DNA of 64,000 nucleotides, taken from the NCBI GenBank assembly GCA_000827205.1, contig KN832569.1, forward strand, positions 68,328-132,327, in the 5' to 3' direction. The DNA comes from Plicaturopsis crispa FD-325 SS-3 (Eukaryota > Basidiomycota > Agaricomycetes > Amylocorticiales > Amylocorticiaceae). Made by a program: the position numbers and the translations under genes. Under the pieces are notes generated by a model, which worked only from the letters and a program-made list of their open reading frames with translations, had not been told where the DNA came from and searched no databases. The stretch's first letter is position 1; each line of letters begins with the position of its first letter. Shown here in pieces: positions 49,001 through 60,749 of this stretch.

Positions 49001-52000
49001 CAGGGTCAGGATAGGACTCGATTGGGAGGCCAAGCATGACCTTCGTGGCCATTTCGATGGCGTCGATGCCGGTGACCTTCGAAACGAATGGGAAAGAGCG
49101 AGCGGCACGAAGATTGCACTCGATGACCTTGATCTCGTTGTTCTTCGCGATGAACTGGATGTTGAATGGTCCGGTCACGTTCAAGGCGTTCCCAATCTTC
49201 GCAGTTGCCTCCTCGATCTGAATGACAGTAGCGGGGTCGAGGTCCTGAGGTGGATGGATCAGGGTAGCATCGCCTGAGTGGACTCCGGCGTTTTCGACGT
49301 GCTCGGAGATGTAATGCATGACCATCTTGCCGTCCTTGGCGACCGCATCCATCTCGATCTCCTTAGCCTGCTCGATGTATTTCGTGATCACAACCGGATG
49401 GTCGCGCGAAACAGCCGTTGCTTGAGTCAGATAATTCGAGAGGTCGTCTCCGGTCGACACCACGTTCATGGCGGCACCCGAAAGAACATATGAAGGGCGG
49501 ACGAGAACTGGATAGCCCACGGTCTCGCAGAAAGACTGCGCTTCTTCGAAACTTGTGAGCTCCTTCCACAATGGCTGGTCGACGCCAATCTCGTCCAACA
49601 GTCGCGAGAACTTGTAGCGATTCTCCGCCGTATCGATCATCTCCGGTGAAGTGCCATATATCTTGACATTTTGGCGATGGAGGGGGAGGGCGATATTATT
49701 GGGCGTCTGACCTCCCATGGATAAGATGACTCCACGCGAACGCTCCGTGTCGTAGATATCTAGAATGGTTTCGAGGGAAATATTTTCGAAATAGAGGCGG
49801 TCTGCTTCGTCGTAGTCCGTGCTGACGGTCTCGGGATTGTAGTTCACCATTATGGTCTGGAACCCCTGCTCGCGCAACGTCCTGATAGCGCGAACCGCGC
49901 ACCAGTCGAACTCGACGGAGGAGCCGATGCGATAGACACCTGATCCGAGGACCATGACACCCCTGTCGTTGAAAGTGATGTCGTGTTCGATGGCGTTGTA
50001 CGTGGTGTACAAGTAGTTGGTGAAGGCGGGGAATTCGGCCGCAACAGTGTCGATTTGCTTCACGAAAGGCGCGATGCCAGTCTCCTGACGCAGCCTGCGC
50101 ACTGCAAGTTCAGTCGAGCCCATGCCAGAAGCAAGTTGACGGTCGGAGAAACCGAGCTGCTTCGCCTGCCGTAGAACATCGGCACCAATAGTCCCCACAT
50201 TGCATGTTCTGCTCGTCTCGTTCAGCATGCATTGAAGGATGAAATGGGCCGCATCTTACGATATATGCTGCTCCATCTTAAAGATGTACTGGAGCTTCGT
50301 CAAGAACCACTTGTCGATGTTGGTCATTTGCCATATCTTGTCCACACTGTATCCCCGAGAGAATGCAGTCGAGATGGCGAAGATGCGTTTGTCGGTCGGG
50401 TTGACAAGCTCCTCGTCAATGTCCTCGACGAAGTCATTCTGCGACAAAATGGTCAGCGATCCGAGGACGAGTCATTGCTGAAAAAGGGCGTACAGATGCA
50501 AATCCAGTGAATTGGTCGTCTATAGCTCGGATAGCCTTCTGGATGGTTTCTTCAAAGGTCCGTCCAATGCTCATGACCTCGCCAACACTCTTCATGCTGC
50601 TACTGAGAAGTCGACTGACACGGTTGAACTTCTTAAGGTCCCATCGTGGAATCTTTACGACGCAGTAGTCCATGCTGGGCTCGAAGCAGGCGCTGGTGAC
50701 TTTCGTGACGGAATTTTTGATCTCGTTGAGCGGAATGCCCAGCCCGAGTTTAGCCGCTATAAACGCGAGAGGGTAGCCCGTTGCTTTCGAAGCTAAAGCG
50801 GAGGAGCGAGATAATCTGGCATTGACCTACGACGGAATGATCAGCATTCTGCCGCCATTACATCATATGATTTGGCGCACCTCAATGATACAATATTCTT
50901 GCGACGTCGGGTTGAGCGCATACTGAATGTTGCATTCTCCAACGACGCCCAAGTGCCGAATAACGTTGATGGCCGTCGTACGGAGCATATTGTAGTCGGC
51001 ATCGGACAATGTCTGCGAAGGTGCCACCACTATCGAATCACCCGTGTGGATGCCCAATGGGTCGAAGTTCTAATCACGAAAAGGCGTCAGCACGGATGCG
51101 GGCGAAGAGTCATGGACCGCACCTCCATATTGCACACAGTAATGCAGTTGTCGCGGCAGTCACGCACGACCTCGTACTCGATTTCCTTCCACCCCTTCAT
51201 GCTCTTCTCGACGAGCACCTGGGGGCTCGTCGCGAATGCCTTACTGCACAGGGCTCGCAATTGCGCTTCATCCTGCGCGAACCCCGAGCCAAGTCCACCA
51301 AGAGCGTAAGCCGCGCGGACAATGACGGGGAATCCGATGGTGGTAGCAGCCGCGATGGCCTCCTCCTGAGTCGTCGCAGTGCTAGACTGCGCGCATTTCT
51401 CCCCAATCTCAGCCATCGCGTTCGCGAACATCTGCCGGTCCTCCGTCGTGATCACGGTCTCGATCGGCGTGCCAAGAACCTGCACACCGAGCGCCGCGAA
51501 TTCGTCCTTCAGTTTAATGCCTACGGTGAGCGCTGTCTGCCCACCGAACGAGACGTATATTCCATCCGGCTTCTCGTACTTGATGATTTTGCGGACAAAG
51601 TCAGGCGTGACGGGCAAAAAGTACACCTTGTCCGCAAGACCTTTGGACGTCGCAATGGTCGCAATGTTCGGGTTGACGAAAATCGTGTAGATACCTTCCT
51701 CTTTCAGCGCCTTGATCGCCTGCGAGCCAGAGTAGTCGAATTCACCGGCTTGGCCAATAGATAAACCACCAGAGCCGAGGATAAGCACCTTCTGGACGTT
51801 GGCGCGGGGCACACGTTGGTCGTTATCTGCTTTCTTTCCCCCAGGCATCGTGATAGGCCCGCTCAGCGCGCCGGTATTGGCACAGTCAGCGACATTCTGT
51901 ATGAACACGTCGAAGAGAAACTCGGTGTCGCGCGGGCCCGGCGTCGACTCGGGATGGAACTGCACAGAAAAATATGGTTTATGCTCGTAATAAATGCCCT

Positions 52001-53272
52001 CGTTGCTGCCATCGTTCGCGTTGCGGAACAGCTCGTTCCAGCCCGATGGGAGCGTGGTGGTGTCGACCTCGAAACCGTGGTTCTGGCTCGTGATGTAGCA
52101 GCGCCCCGACAGCGCATCCGTGCAAGGGATGTTGTGTCCGCGGTTTCCGTATTTCATCTTGCGCGTCGACGCGCCCGCTGCAAGCGCGAGCAGCTGATGG
52201 CCAAGACAGATACCGAAAATGGGCCGGTCGCCCTTCTCCATGGCCGTCGCGAGACGCTGTATGGTCGACTTGAGAGTCGTAGGGTCACCCGGACCGTTCG
52301 ACAAGAACAGCCCGTCATAGGGTTCTGCTTCAGATAAAAAGTCGTAGTCCCAGGGAACGACTTTGAGCTCAATACCACGGTGCGTGAAGCACCGAATCTG
52401 GTTGTACTTCATGCCAACGTCAATTGCCAAGACGCGCAATGGCCGTCCCGAGGGGTGTAAAAGCGGCTTCGTGGTGCCTGTGGGTTTGTACAATCGCGGC
52501 GAGGTGATCGACACAGACGCGACGAGGTTGTCCTGGTTCGGGTCGCGAAACGGCACGTCAACATAGTCTTCGCGCCATCCGGCCGCACCGGGTGGCGAGG
52601 GCGCGCGAGACGCGGGCTGCGACTCCACCAAAAGGGAGCGCGGGCGGCCAACGGGCGCCTCGTTTTTACGCGCGAGGATCTTGCCTAGCATCGATCCCTT
52701 CTCGCGGATTTTTTTAGTGAGCGCGCGTGTATCGACGCCGTATATGGCGGGGATGCCGTTCTCCTTCAGCCAGGCACCCAGCGAGGAGCTGGCGAGGAAG
52801 TGGCTATAGTCTTCCGAGTAATAGCCGACAACGAGTGCCGCAATATGGATACGCGACGACTCGAATTCAAGCGGTATGGCGTCGATGGCCGTCTCGCCGC
52901 GTGCGGGGACGCCGTAGTTCCCAATGAGGGGGTACGTGAGGACCAGGATCTGGCCCTCGTACGAAGGGTCTGTCAGGGACTCGGTATACCCGACCATGCC
53001 TATTTCCCAAACTTCAGACGCGCGCACTTCTGCAGACTCTGGGCTCCCGACCCGCACTCACCGGTCTGGAAAACGCATTCGCCCGCGACGCTCTTGCCCT
53101 CGGCGCCAAAGCTGATTCCACGAAACGCAGAACCATCCCCGAGCTCCAGTACCGCGTCTTTTTTCGCGTTCTGTCCGTTCTCGTCATTAAAAGTGTGCGC
53201 CGTCGCGGGAGCCGCTGGGAGAAAGTTGCTGGGCGCGCGGGAAAGCGCTGGTCGACCGTTGGGCAACGTCAT
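46029..53272 (-). CDS. URA2: URA2: carbamoyl-phosphate synthase / aspartate carbamoyltransferase fusion
   Basis: One gene of more than 7 kb and roughly 2,250 residues that makes carbamoyl phosphate from glutamine and joins it to aspartate, the first two steps of pyrimidine synthesis. In order: glutaminase domain ([15 protein letters not shown].., [15 protein letters not shown] with the catalytic Cys, FSVQFHPE), two CPSase halves ([40 protein letters not shown]) with ATP-grasp motifs, an MGS-like region, a dihydroorotase-like domain, and the ATCase domain ([28 protein letters not shown], ending [11 protein letters not shown]). The dihydroorotase region has [14 protein letters not shown] where active enzymes have a His-x-His pair, so it is a structural relic, as in other fungi. 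The short last exon needs the CTAG acceptor near 46064. Confidence 0.95.
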
Positions 53273-54131
53273 GGTGGTGGTAAAGAATGGGATTTCGATG
53301 TGTGCAGGCAGAGTCTTCTTCCTGACTCTTCACCCGAATTCGCGATTTGAGCGAAGAGGCAGGAAGAGGAGCAAGAAAAAAAACGCGACGAGATGAAATA
53401 CCTTTTGGAGATCCGAGTTCCGACGATTGCACAACATCCTTATCGAAATCGCGATTTCGCTGATTTCTCGTTCTTGACCAGAACGCTCAATTGCAACAAC
53501 ATGACCGTATTTTGCGTCTCTGAAACTCTACGAGAACATGCGATGGTCTGCTGCACTGGAGAGCCATTCTCAGGTGCTAGATGTCTAACGCTACACTAAA
53601 GCCGCACTGAAGCAGTCGCACTGCGGCACATGTTTCCCGTCTCCTTCCCACCAGCGGCACCGGCCTCTAGCAGTTTTGGCGCAGAGATCATTTGTTTCAC
53701 AGAATGGCATGGCATGCTTCAAGAACATCAAACAGGCAGCCTGTCAACCAGCTACAAACAATGAAGCAGTAGAACAGCCTACATCCTGGTCCACGTCTCT
53801 CTACAGCCGCCTTGCATGCAGCGGCAGGCGGCAGCCTACTATCCATACATAGCATTGCCTATGTTGTGCATGTCACATAGTATGTATAGATATTGTATAC
53901 GTCGAAATGATTCTGAGTTGATTCTGAGCGCTCGGAGTCGTTCCATTGCAGCAGTATCGCTCTGCCGAGCAATGGTGTGCTTCCCATCGCTTCTCGTGCG
54001 TGGTTCGCGCGCTGGCGGGCCGTGGCAAGTATCAGCCTGGTGCATGCATACCTCTACCGTGCCGTCCTACACGTACTACTACCCCTGCTCTACCGTGACG
54101 CTCGTTCTCGACAATCCAGGGCTCGGACACC
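53273..54131. other. Intergenic, divergent promoters
   Basis: 859 bp between the URA2 start and the SLATT gene start, transcribed away from each other. No coding frame with a family pattern, RNA gene or repeat seen. Confidence 0.5.
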
Positions 54132-55318
54132 ATGAGCCGCGAACACGAACACGACCTCCCCACCCTCCCGGATAACGCATCCCGGCCCACACTCACACTC
54201 ACCTCCACATCCCACCACGACGCCCCCACAAACGCACCAACACCAATGGCTGAGCGCCCTATCCAGCACCCACACCCCGTGGCCAGCCCGGTCTCGCGGC
54301 GAGTCTCCCTGCGCGCGGAGTCGCCCACGATCTCGTCCAGGTTGTACCCAGCGCCTTACAACCTCAACGACATAGAAACCGGCAGACAGGGCAACGCGTC
54401 GCCCAGCCGTCTCGCCGACGAGTCGAATGTGCGCGACTCGGGCGTGGGCGGCAGCACACGCGTGCCACGTGCGAGTCATCCTCCTGGCAGCAATCACGAT
54501 ACTAGACCGCTCAGTCCGCGAAGGTCCACGACGGACGCGATACACCCGCCGCTGCCGATCGCTAGCTATGTCAACATGCCGCCTGTGAGCAACGCGTTGA
54601 GATATGGATGTTGTGGACGTTAACGAGGTCATTGCATTGTGCTAGTCTCAGCCGCGATCGATCCAGGACCGTCTGGAGCCTACGCTGGATGTCGCGAGGC
54701 GGGAGCGCAATCGGTATGCGAAGAGAGGTGAGCGCGCGTTATACGTACGCGCTTTTGTAGCCGGGAACTGACGACGCGTCTGAAACGCAGCAAAAGCCAC
54801 AGGATACGCACTCAACATCGCTATCGGGCTGCAAGTAGTCATTGGAGCGCTTATAACGGGTCTATCGGCGGTCACGGTCGGGCGGCAGGTGCGTGCAGCG
54901 CTTCATTCGCTTGCATTCATGCTAATCATACTCTAGACGTCGATCATGACTGCTATCATGGGTGAGTAGCCATGTCATACACTCGACGCGACTCATCACG
55001 TACCTGTGCAGGCGGTTTCTCCAGCATCGTCGCGTCCTACCTCGCGCGCGCACGGGGGTCGAACGAGCCGGAGCTGTCGATCCAGCGCTGCAAGGACCTG
55101 GAGCAGTTCATCCGCGAGTGCGAGGCGTTTCAGCTCGACAAGGGGCACCTCAACCCGGAGCCGGGGAGCGAGTGCGAAGAAGAGAAAAAGCTGGTTGAGC
55201 TCAGGGATCGGTTTGAGGAGCTGCTCGGGAATGCGAACGGGTGCGCCTCTTCTTCGCGTCACTCATCGTCTCTGGGTACTGATGAATGCACAGGGAGCGA
55301 CGCATGGCCACACCATAA
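54132..55318 (+). CDS. Fungal SLATT-domain 2TM protein
   Basis: Six exons, join(54132..54584, 54646..54727, 54791..54888, 54937..54961, 55012..55240, 55294..55318), give 303 residues. The first 150 residues are disordered and Pro/Ser/Thr-rich. Then RRERNRYAKRAKATGYALNIAIGLQVVIG begins the first of two membrane helices (ALNIAIGLQVVIGALITGLSAV), with TAIMGGFSSIVASYLARARG as the second, followed by SNEPELSIQRCKDLEQFIRECEAFQLDKGH. This matches the fungal SLATT family (SMODS and SLOG-associating two-helix membrane effector). In bacteria, SLATT proteins are proposed pore-forming effectors of nucleotide-signalling defence; the role in fungi is unknown. The last exon encodes GERRMATP, and the acceptor of exon 2 may be six bases further on. 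Confidence 0.8.
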
Positions 55319-55718
55319 CATCGAGTGTGTCGCCTCATACCACAGGCCCGGGATCCTTGATATGTGGCACCACGCAGTGTAATTTTGGAGATCAAAGGCC
55401 GCTGGGCCTGGTGCCTTTGCCTTCTGGACGGATTGAACCTACTCACGACTAATGCTATACCTACAACATTACATCCATATAACGAATCCTATACGATTTC
55501 TCTTCAAACGTTGAAGTTGCCAGTCTGAAATTGCAGGCGTGTAGCATCACCTGACGCCGACAAACAGTCATCTGACGCTGGCTGTATTTCGGAGTCGCTG
55601 CCATCGCTATAAATCGAGACAGCTGTTGAGCCACGGAGGCTCAGTCCTCAGCTCTGTTCCTGTCTATAACATTCTTGTCCTCGAACTATCGCCTTAAGGA
55701 CCGTCCATCTCGCGCGCC
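55319..55718. other. Intergenic
   Basis: 400 bp between the SLATT gene and NC2-alpha, both on the plus strand. Contains the NC2-alpha promoter; nothing else recognised. Confidence 0.45.
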
Positions 55719-56443
55719 ATGAAGAACAAGAACAAGCAGACAAAGTTCCCCGTCGTATGTTTCCGACCCTATACCCTACGCCAAAAGTCTGACCAGTCAA
55801 TGTTACCAGGCCCGGATAAAGAAAATAATGCAGAAGGACGAGGAGGTCGGCAAAGTAGCACAAGCTACCCCGGTCGTAATATGTGCGTCTCCTCCAACCA
55901 CTCCCCACAAAAACCCAATTTGACCGGCGGCACCGTGCGTTCGTTCCAGCGAAAGCGCTCGAGCTCTTCCTCGCCATGATCGTCGACGAGTCCAGCAAAG
56001 TCACCACAGAGCGCGGCGCGAAGAAAGTCGAAGCGTACCACCTGTGCGTCCCTCCATCCCTCCCCCCATGCTGCGTAAATAGCTGATTCGTATGTGTATG
56101 TGTGCGGCGGTACAGGAAACACGCAGTCGAGACGACGGAGATGCTCGACTTCCTGAAGGAGATCGTGCAGGCCGTGCCGGACCCGTCTGCGGGCGGGACG
56201 ATCGACCTCGAGGGCGAGGGCGCGGACGGGAAGAAGAAGCGGGGGAAGGGCAAGAAAAACGGCGGGGCGGGGGCGGCGGATGGTGCACCCCCGCGCAAGC
56301 GGAGTCGGAAGAAGAAAGTAGACGAGGAGGCGGAGGTAGAGGAGGAGGATACGGCGGCCAAGGCGGAGGCGGACGACTCGGAGGAGGAGGAGAGGAACGG
56401 GAACGGGACGGACGACGCCCCGTTCATGCCATATAAACGGTAG
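55719..56443 (+). CDS. BUR6: Negative cofactor 2 alpha subunit (Bur6/DRAP1)
   Basis: Four exons, join(55719..55754, 55810..55882, 55950..56043, 56116..56443), give 176 residues. NC2-alpha has a histone fold, dimerises with NC2-beta (Dr1) and binds TBP on DNA, controlling RNA polymerase II initiation. The histone fold reads KFPVARIKKIMQKDEEVGKV, AQATPVVISKALELFLAMIVDESSKV, TTERGAKKVEAYHLKHAVETTEMLDFLKEIV. The tail is basic and Gly-rich (KKKRGKGKKNGG, RKRSRKKK), then strongly acidic. The tail is low-complexity and probably disordered. The short first exon (12 residues) was set by matching the family start TKFPVARIKKIM. Confidence 0.92.
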
Positions 56444-56662
56444 CAGCAGCTTCACGTTGCAATTGTAAGTGTACGGACTTTTTGCACTGAGGGTACTGTT
56501 TTGTATTATGTTTTTGTGCCCTTTATCCTTTCCTCGATACCGCTACTAGATACAGTTTCCACCACTAGAAGTCATCGCACATTCCAACATAAAGATAGGT
56601 AGTAGTCGAACCGGGCTCCGGGGTATGTATAACGCTCAATGTTCTCACCCCAGAGCCCTCGT

Positions 56663-57028
56663 TCACGCTCTCCTATAACGTGGATTAGCATCTTGCACGG
56701 AGGAACAATGCCCAGTGCTGGCACGTACCCACAACACAGAATGCACATTATGCAGTCTGCGATGCCGGCGAAAAGGCCTGCTATAGCTGTGATCATGAAG
56801 AGTTGTGGTTCAGTATCTTGAGTTGAGCTACAACAACCTTTGGGGCCGCGGACTCACCATCAACGATGCACTCGAGGCAGCCAGCTATGGCAGCGACGAT
56901 CGCCATGATGGCCTCGCCGATGCACGCGAATATACCTCCTATACAGGAGAATATGACACTACATAAGTACCAGTAGTAATTCAGTTGCAGTCCGCCTGGT
57001 AGTCAATTAGCCGGACAACGTACCCCAT
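56663..57028 (-). CDS. Small cysteine-rich membrane protein with N-myristoylation-type start, copy 3
   Basis: Four exons, complement(56663..56672, 56729..56786, 56858..56958, 57024..57028), give 57 residues. Exon 1 is ATGGG before GTACGTTG. The product starts MGVIFSCIGGIFACIG (MGxxxS consensus, Cys7) and has a periodic pattern of small and hydrophobic residues with Cys every few turns: AIMAIVAAIAGCLECIVDAIAG, LFAGIADCIMCILCCGRA. An alternative without the last 56-nt intron (GTACGT..CTAAT..TATAG) would run to a longer, unlike tail; the good branch site favours splicing. It resembles the copies at 27269-27586 and 30056-30341. A lipid-modified membrane peptide is inferred; function unknown. Confidence 0.62.
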
Positions 57029-57348
57029 GGTTTACTTTCTTCCAAGGGATGTGTAAACGAGAAGAGTGTAACAAGACAGACTTGCAAGGGGAGCGCGCTT
57101 ATAACCTGTCGAGCGCGCGGATGTGTACCTGGGCAAATGACGTCGATGGTGGACGCGATAAAAATATCAGGGGCGTGTCCCGCATGTCATGCCTGACCAT
57201 CTCTACTCCGCTCGACGGAAATAATCGACGTTGAACGTGGGTAAGTAGGTTTGTATGAAGTTGAATCTAAGTTCAAACTGAGACGACTGGGCTTGAGAAG
57301 AGTCGAGCCTGCCACACTCAATATCAATGCCAGCAACCAGATCGCACG
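57029..57348. other. Intergenic
   Basis: 320 bp between the start of small membrane-protein copy 3 and the 3' end of the FAD oxidase gene. No gene seen. Confidence 0.4.
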
Positions 57349-59181
57349 TCAAAGGCCGAGGGGACCATCAAGGTGCTCTACATTGAATCTGATGATATAC
57401 AGAAGGTCAGTGCACCTGCAGGGAGCATACAGTGATGAATGCAATGAGAACTTACCTGGTGGGATCGTACTTCCGATAAGTCTCTCTCAGAGCCGCATAC
57501 CCGCCGTACGAAGCGAACACGTTCTGATTCTGGTCGCACTCATTCATGAACAACGGCTTCCCCGGGGATGCCGGGACCCTAACGTTCACCAACACAAGCA
57601 TGAGCCCCCACATTCACAGATCGAACACGCTCACTCACTGAGACAGCAATAGATCAACCCCCCGCCGCACACTCCCCGGCATCCTTGTCACCCCCGGCGC
57701 AAACTGCTGCGCCAGCTGCACATGCGCATACCCCCCGTCCGGCGGGTCGAGCGCGTTCCCCCCACCGCGCGCGCGCCCTGCATCGATCTGCGGCTGCAGC
57801 ACCGGCGTAAACGCCATCGTGCTCAACGACAACTCCCCCGCGAATGCGCTCGTGAAGTTCTCGAAGTGCGTGAATGCGTCGCTGAAGAGCGCGGGGTCGC
57901 CCGTGAACGTGGATGCGCCGTAGTGCTGGCCGCTGCCGCGCTGTCCGCCGGCGGGGAGGACGTTCGTGATGTCGTAGTAGCTCAGAGGGCTGAGAGTGCT
58001 GTTGATGGAGGGGATGGAGAGGAATTCGCTGAAAGTGGAGGGAGGGAGGGATGTTCCGTTGTAAAATAGGTTTACTATAGCAAGGGGCGGGGCGGCAATA
58101 CCGGTTGTGACCACTACGACAATTGACACCAGCAGCACTGTTGCCCACAGTGGAATATTATTACATATCGTATAACAAGAGATATAAACAAGGCACACCT
58201 GCTTTTGGATCGGCAACATTGCTCACATAGTGCGCAGTAGCGTTTAGCAGTGCAGGTAGGGATGAATTCGGATACTGCAATACGGTCAATTTTTTCTCCG
58301 AATCAATTCACGGAGGCGTACACCCACCATGATAGACCCTCCAAACCATGTCTTGTCTAGAGCGGTACCGGTGTGCACGGCATACAATTCGTAGCGCGTG
58401 ACAATACCAAAGCGATTTGCGCCTCCCTTAAGGGCACGGAACAAATCCTCGTACGCGTTGTCCGCATTCGCAGTGACCATGGTCCCGTTGACGAGCACGA
58501 CGTCGGCTTCCTTGATGTTGTCTGCACCATACCCGTGTGCGGGCGAGAGGAAGCTCGAACCGCCTCCAAGCAGAAACCCGGTGCCAACGTCGCTGTGTGA
58601 ACGGAAACAAACACGGAATGAGCGTGTAGAACTTGAAGAGTCCGAGGAAAGGTAGTACAAGCCTTTGACGTCCACCAACGGGCGCAACGCCGAGGGGCTC
58701 TAGCTGAGCAACGGCATCCCCCCAGTGCACACCCGGGTCAACAGTGATGGTATCGCTGGTCGCGTTGTACGACACCCCCTTCATCTGGGAGAACAAAATA
58801 AGTACTGCGTCGTCTACACTGTCGGCACTCGAGCATTAGCACTATCCGCACGACGCGACTGAAGTTGACCTACCTATTCCAGCCGACCATAGCGGTATGA
58901 CTACCTGCCTGCACAGCATACCGCGATCCCGCAGCATAGATCGCACCCATAGCCGTCTGGACATGGCTGGCAGAGGTCGGAAAGACGATACATCTCGGCC
59001 TGTATCCGTCATTGAACAGGTTCCACGCGCCCGACGCGGCAGCAGAGTACTGCAACCCGGCGGACTGAACGATCGTCAGGCCCAGAGCAGCTGTGAGCGA
59101 CGTGCATGCCTCGTACCCGCCTTGCGCTGCGAGAGCAGGCAGAGCGAGCGAACACGCTGCGACGATGAATAGCGGGTACAT
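57349..59181 (-). CDS. Secreted FAD-linked oxidase (berberine-bridge/glucooligosaccharide-oxidase type)
   Basis: Multi-exon gene of about 480 residues with signal peptide MYPLFIVAACSLALPALAAQGG. The FAD-binding type 4 domain shows RPRCIVFPTSASHVQTAMGAIYAAGSRYAVQAGSHTAMVGWN (the His in GSHT is the usual site of covalent FAD), ITVDPGVHWGDAVAQLEPLGVAPVGGR, and GTGFLLGGGSSFLSPAHGYGADNIKEADVVLVNG. Then FRALKGGANRFGIVTRYEL and a substrate domain with several NxT/S sites. The C-terminus has the berberine-type end FMNECDQNQNVFASYGGYAALRETYRKYDPT followed by RFNVEHLDGPLGL. Such enzymes oxidise carbohydrates or secondary metabolites with O2, giving H2O2; the substrate is unknown. Not all exon ends were refined. 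Confidence 0.8.
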
Positions 59182-59582
59182 GATGAGGGTGCGCTGAGCA
59201 CATCAGACCTTTATACAGTGACGCCATGCGCAGAAAGGCCGATTGAATGTCTGGGTGAGATCGTCGTCGTCAATCAGGGCGCTTCAGCGCCGCATTCGCA
59301 CGAACCCCATGACCGAGGGGGCCGTGGAACAGATATGTCGAGGTAAAAATGACATGTCTGTAACTGTTCGCTGTAGACAGTGAGCAAACATCGAGTATGT
59401 ACAGTGGTACCTCACGTACCTGAGAGAGCCAATAACGGACCAGGGAGCTATGAGTCACCATGGCATGCTAAATCTCGATAATGCGGAAAACAAAGCAATG
59501 GACGTGCATATTATACAGATGTGCGGGTACAGCGTCGAGCAGCAATGCGAGAGTGCGCGTATGGATTCATAGAATACTCAAG
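59182..59582. other. Intergenic
   Basis: 401 bp between the FAD oxidase start and the TAF11 3' end. No gene or repeat recognised. Confidence 0.4.
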
Positions 59583-60527
59583 TCAACGAACGAAAAGCCT
59601 CTTATTCCGGACAGGTCTAGCAGCGCCAACGCGGCCGGTCTCCTGCTGGTACGCACGGTATGCCTGTCGGAGGTTATCAGGCGATAAAGGGCCGTGATCA
59701 CCGCGTCGTTCCTGGTCCGCGCGGGCTAGGAAAGAAAGCGTAAGCTGCTATGGGCAATTCATACACACGGTAAGATGACGCACCCTTCTCGATAATTTCG
59801 CCCACGAATACCTTCGCGAACCCAGCCACAATTTGTGCAACTGGCTGCGAAATTTGCTGCCCGAGATTTTGTTGAATGACCTGTGGTGTCAATGCTTTAG
59901 CGAAGCTGAATAAATTATACGGCGCCAACCCTTACTTTACGAACGGCCTGCTTGGGAAGCGCATGCCGCCGATAGGCCTCAAACCGGTCGTATTGTGCAG
60001 GACTGAAGTTGTCCATGAGGACTCTGCGACAGAATGCATCGTCAGTAAGCATCCACGCGACGAACATACGTGACGCACTTTAGATTGTCTTTGGACTGGC
60101 TTTGCCACGAAAGTTGCGCGGAGTAGTCATCGTCGGCCATCGCAGGCAGAAGCTCATCCTCGTCCTCCTCCTGCGCGGGAGCAGCAGCATTTTGCACAGG
60201 GGGTGGTGCACCAGGCAGACTGAGCAGCGGGTCCACTACTGGGTCAGTCGCAGTGGAGCCAGCATCGTTTGCAGAGTCCACACCCTGGGGAGGGTTCTGT
60301 ATCGGCGTACTAGGCTGAGTCCATTGCACGGGCCCCTGCTGGGGCGTGCCGCTAGGTCCTGCCACCGGAGAAGCCGCAGATGGTGTGGCGAGTGCCGCTA
60401 TGCGCGGTTTACGACCGCGCTTTGCACCACCGGGAGGACGTCCTCGAGGATTAGGAGTGGGGGTGCTAGGACCGGGAGTGCTGGGCATTGTGAATGCGTT
60501 ATCGTAGCTCTGGGGTGGTTGGCTCAT
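59583..60527 (-). CDS. TAF11: TFIID subunit TAF11
   Basis: Four or more exons. The N-terminal half is disordered and Pro/Gly-rich, with an AT-hook-like patch (RGRPPGGAKRGRKPR) near residue 30, and an acidic stretch EEDEDELLPAMADDD. The conserved histone fold follows: VLMDNFSPAQYDRFEAYRRHALPKQAV, VIQQNLGQQISQPVAQIVAGFAKVFVGEIIEK and, after the last intron, GPLSPDNLRQAYRAYQQETGRVG, all diagnostic of TAF11, which pairs with TAF13 in TFIID. The protein ends NKRLFVR at 59583. The start at 60527 (MSQPPQSYD) was chosen; an upstream in-frame ATG at 60548 would add seven residues. The gene diverges from the zinc-finger gene across 222 bp. Confidence 0.9.
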
Positions 60528-60749
60528 TTTCGCGTGTACTCTTTCCAAATGGTGTATACTTTGAGAGAATAAGGACTAGGATGATGGCAAGAGACAAGTT
60601 TCAAGACTGCGCGCCGTTCCCAACGACGACCGGAGGGAAATCGGAGACCGGAAGGCGTCATATTCGCTGTTCCAGCCAGTTTCAAGCGCCCGTCTCGCTG
60701 CTCAACACGACGAGCAAGGCTAGTAAGATTGCTTTCTCCTGTATCAACA

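Noticed and set aside
51009-51764. Plus-strand open frame of 251 codons
   Set aside because: Antisense to the CPSase part of URA2; arises from GC-rich codon use.
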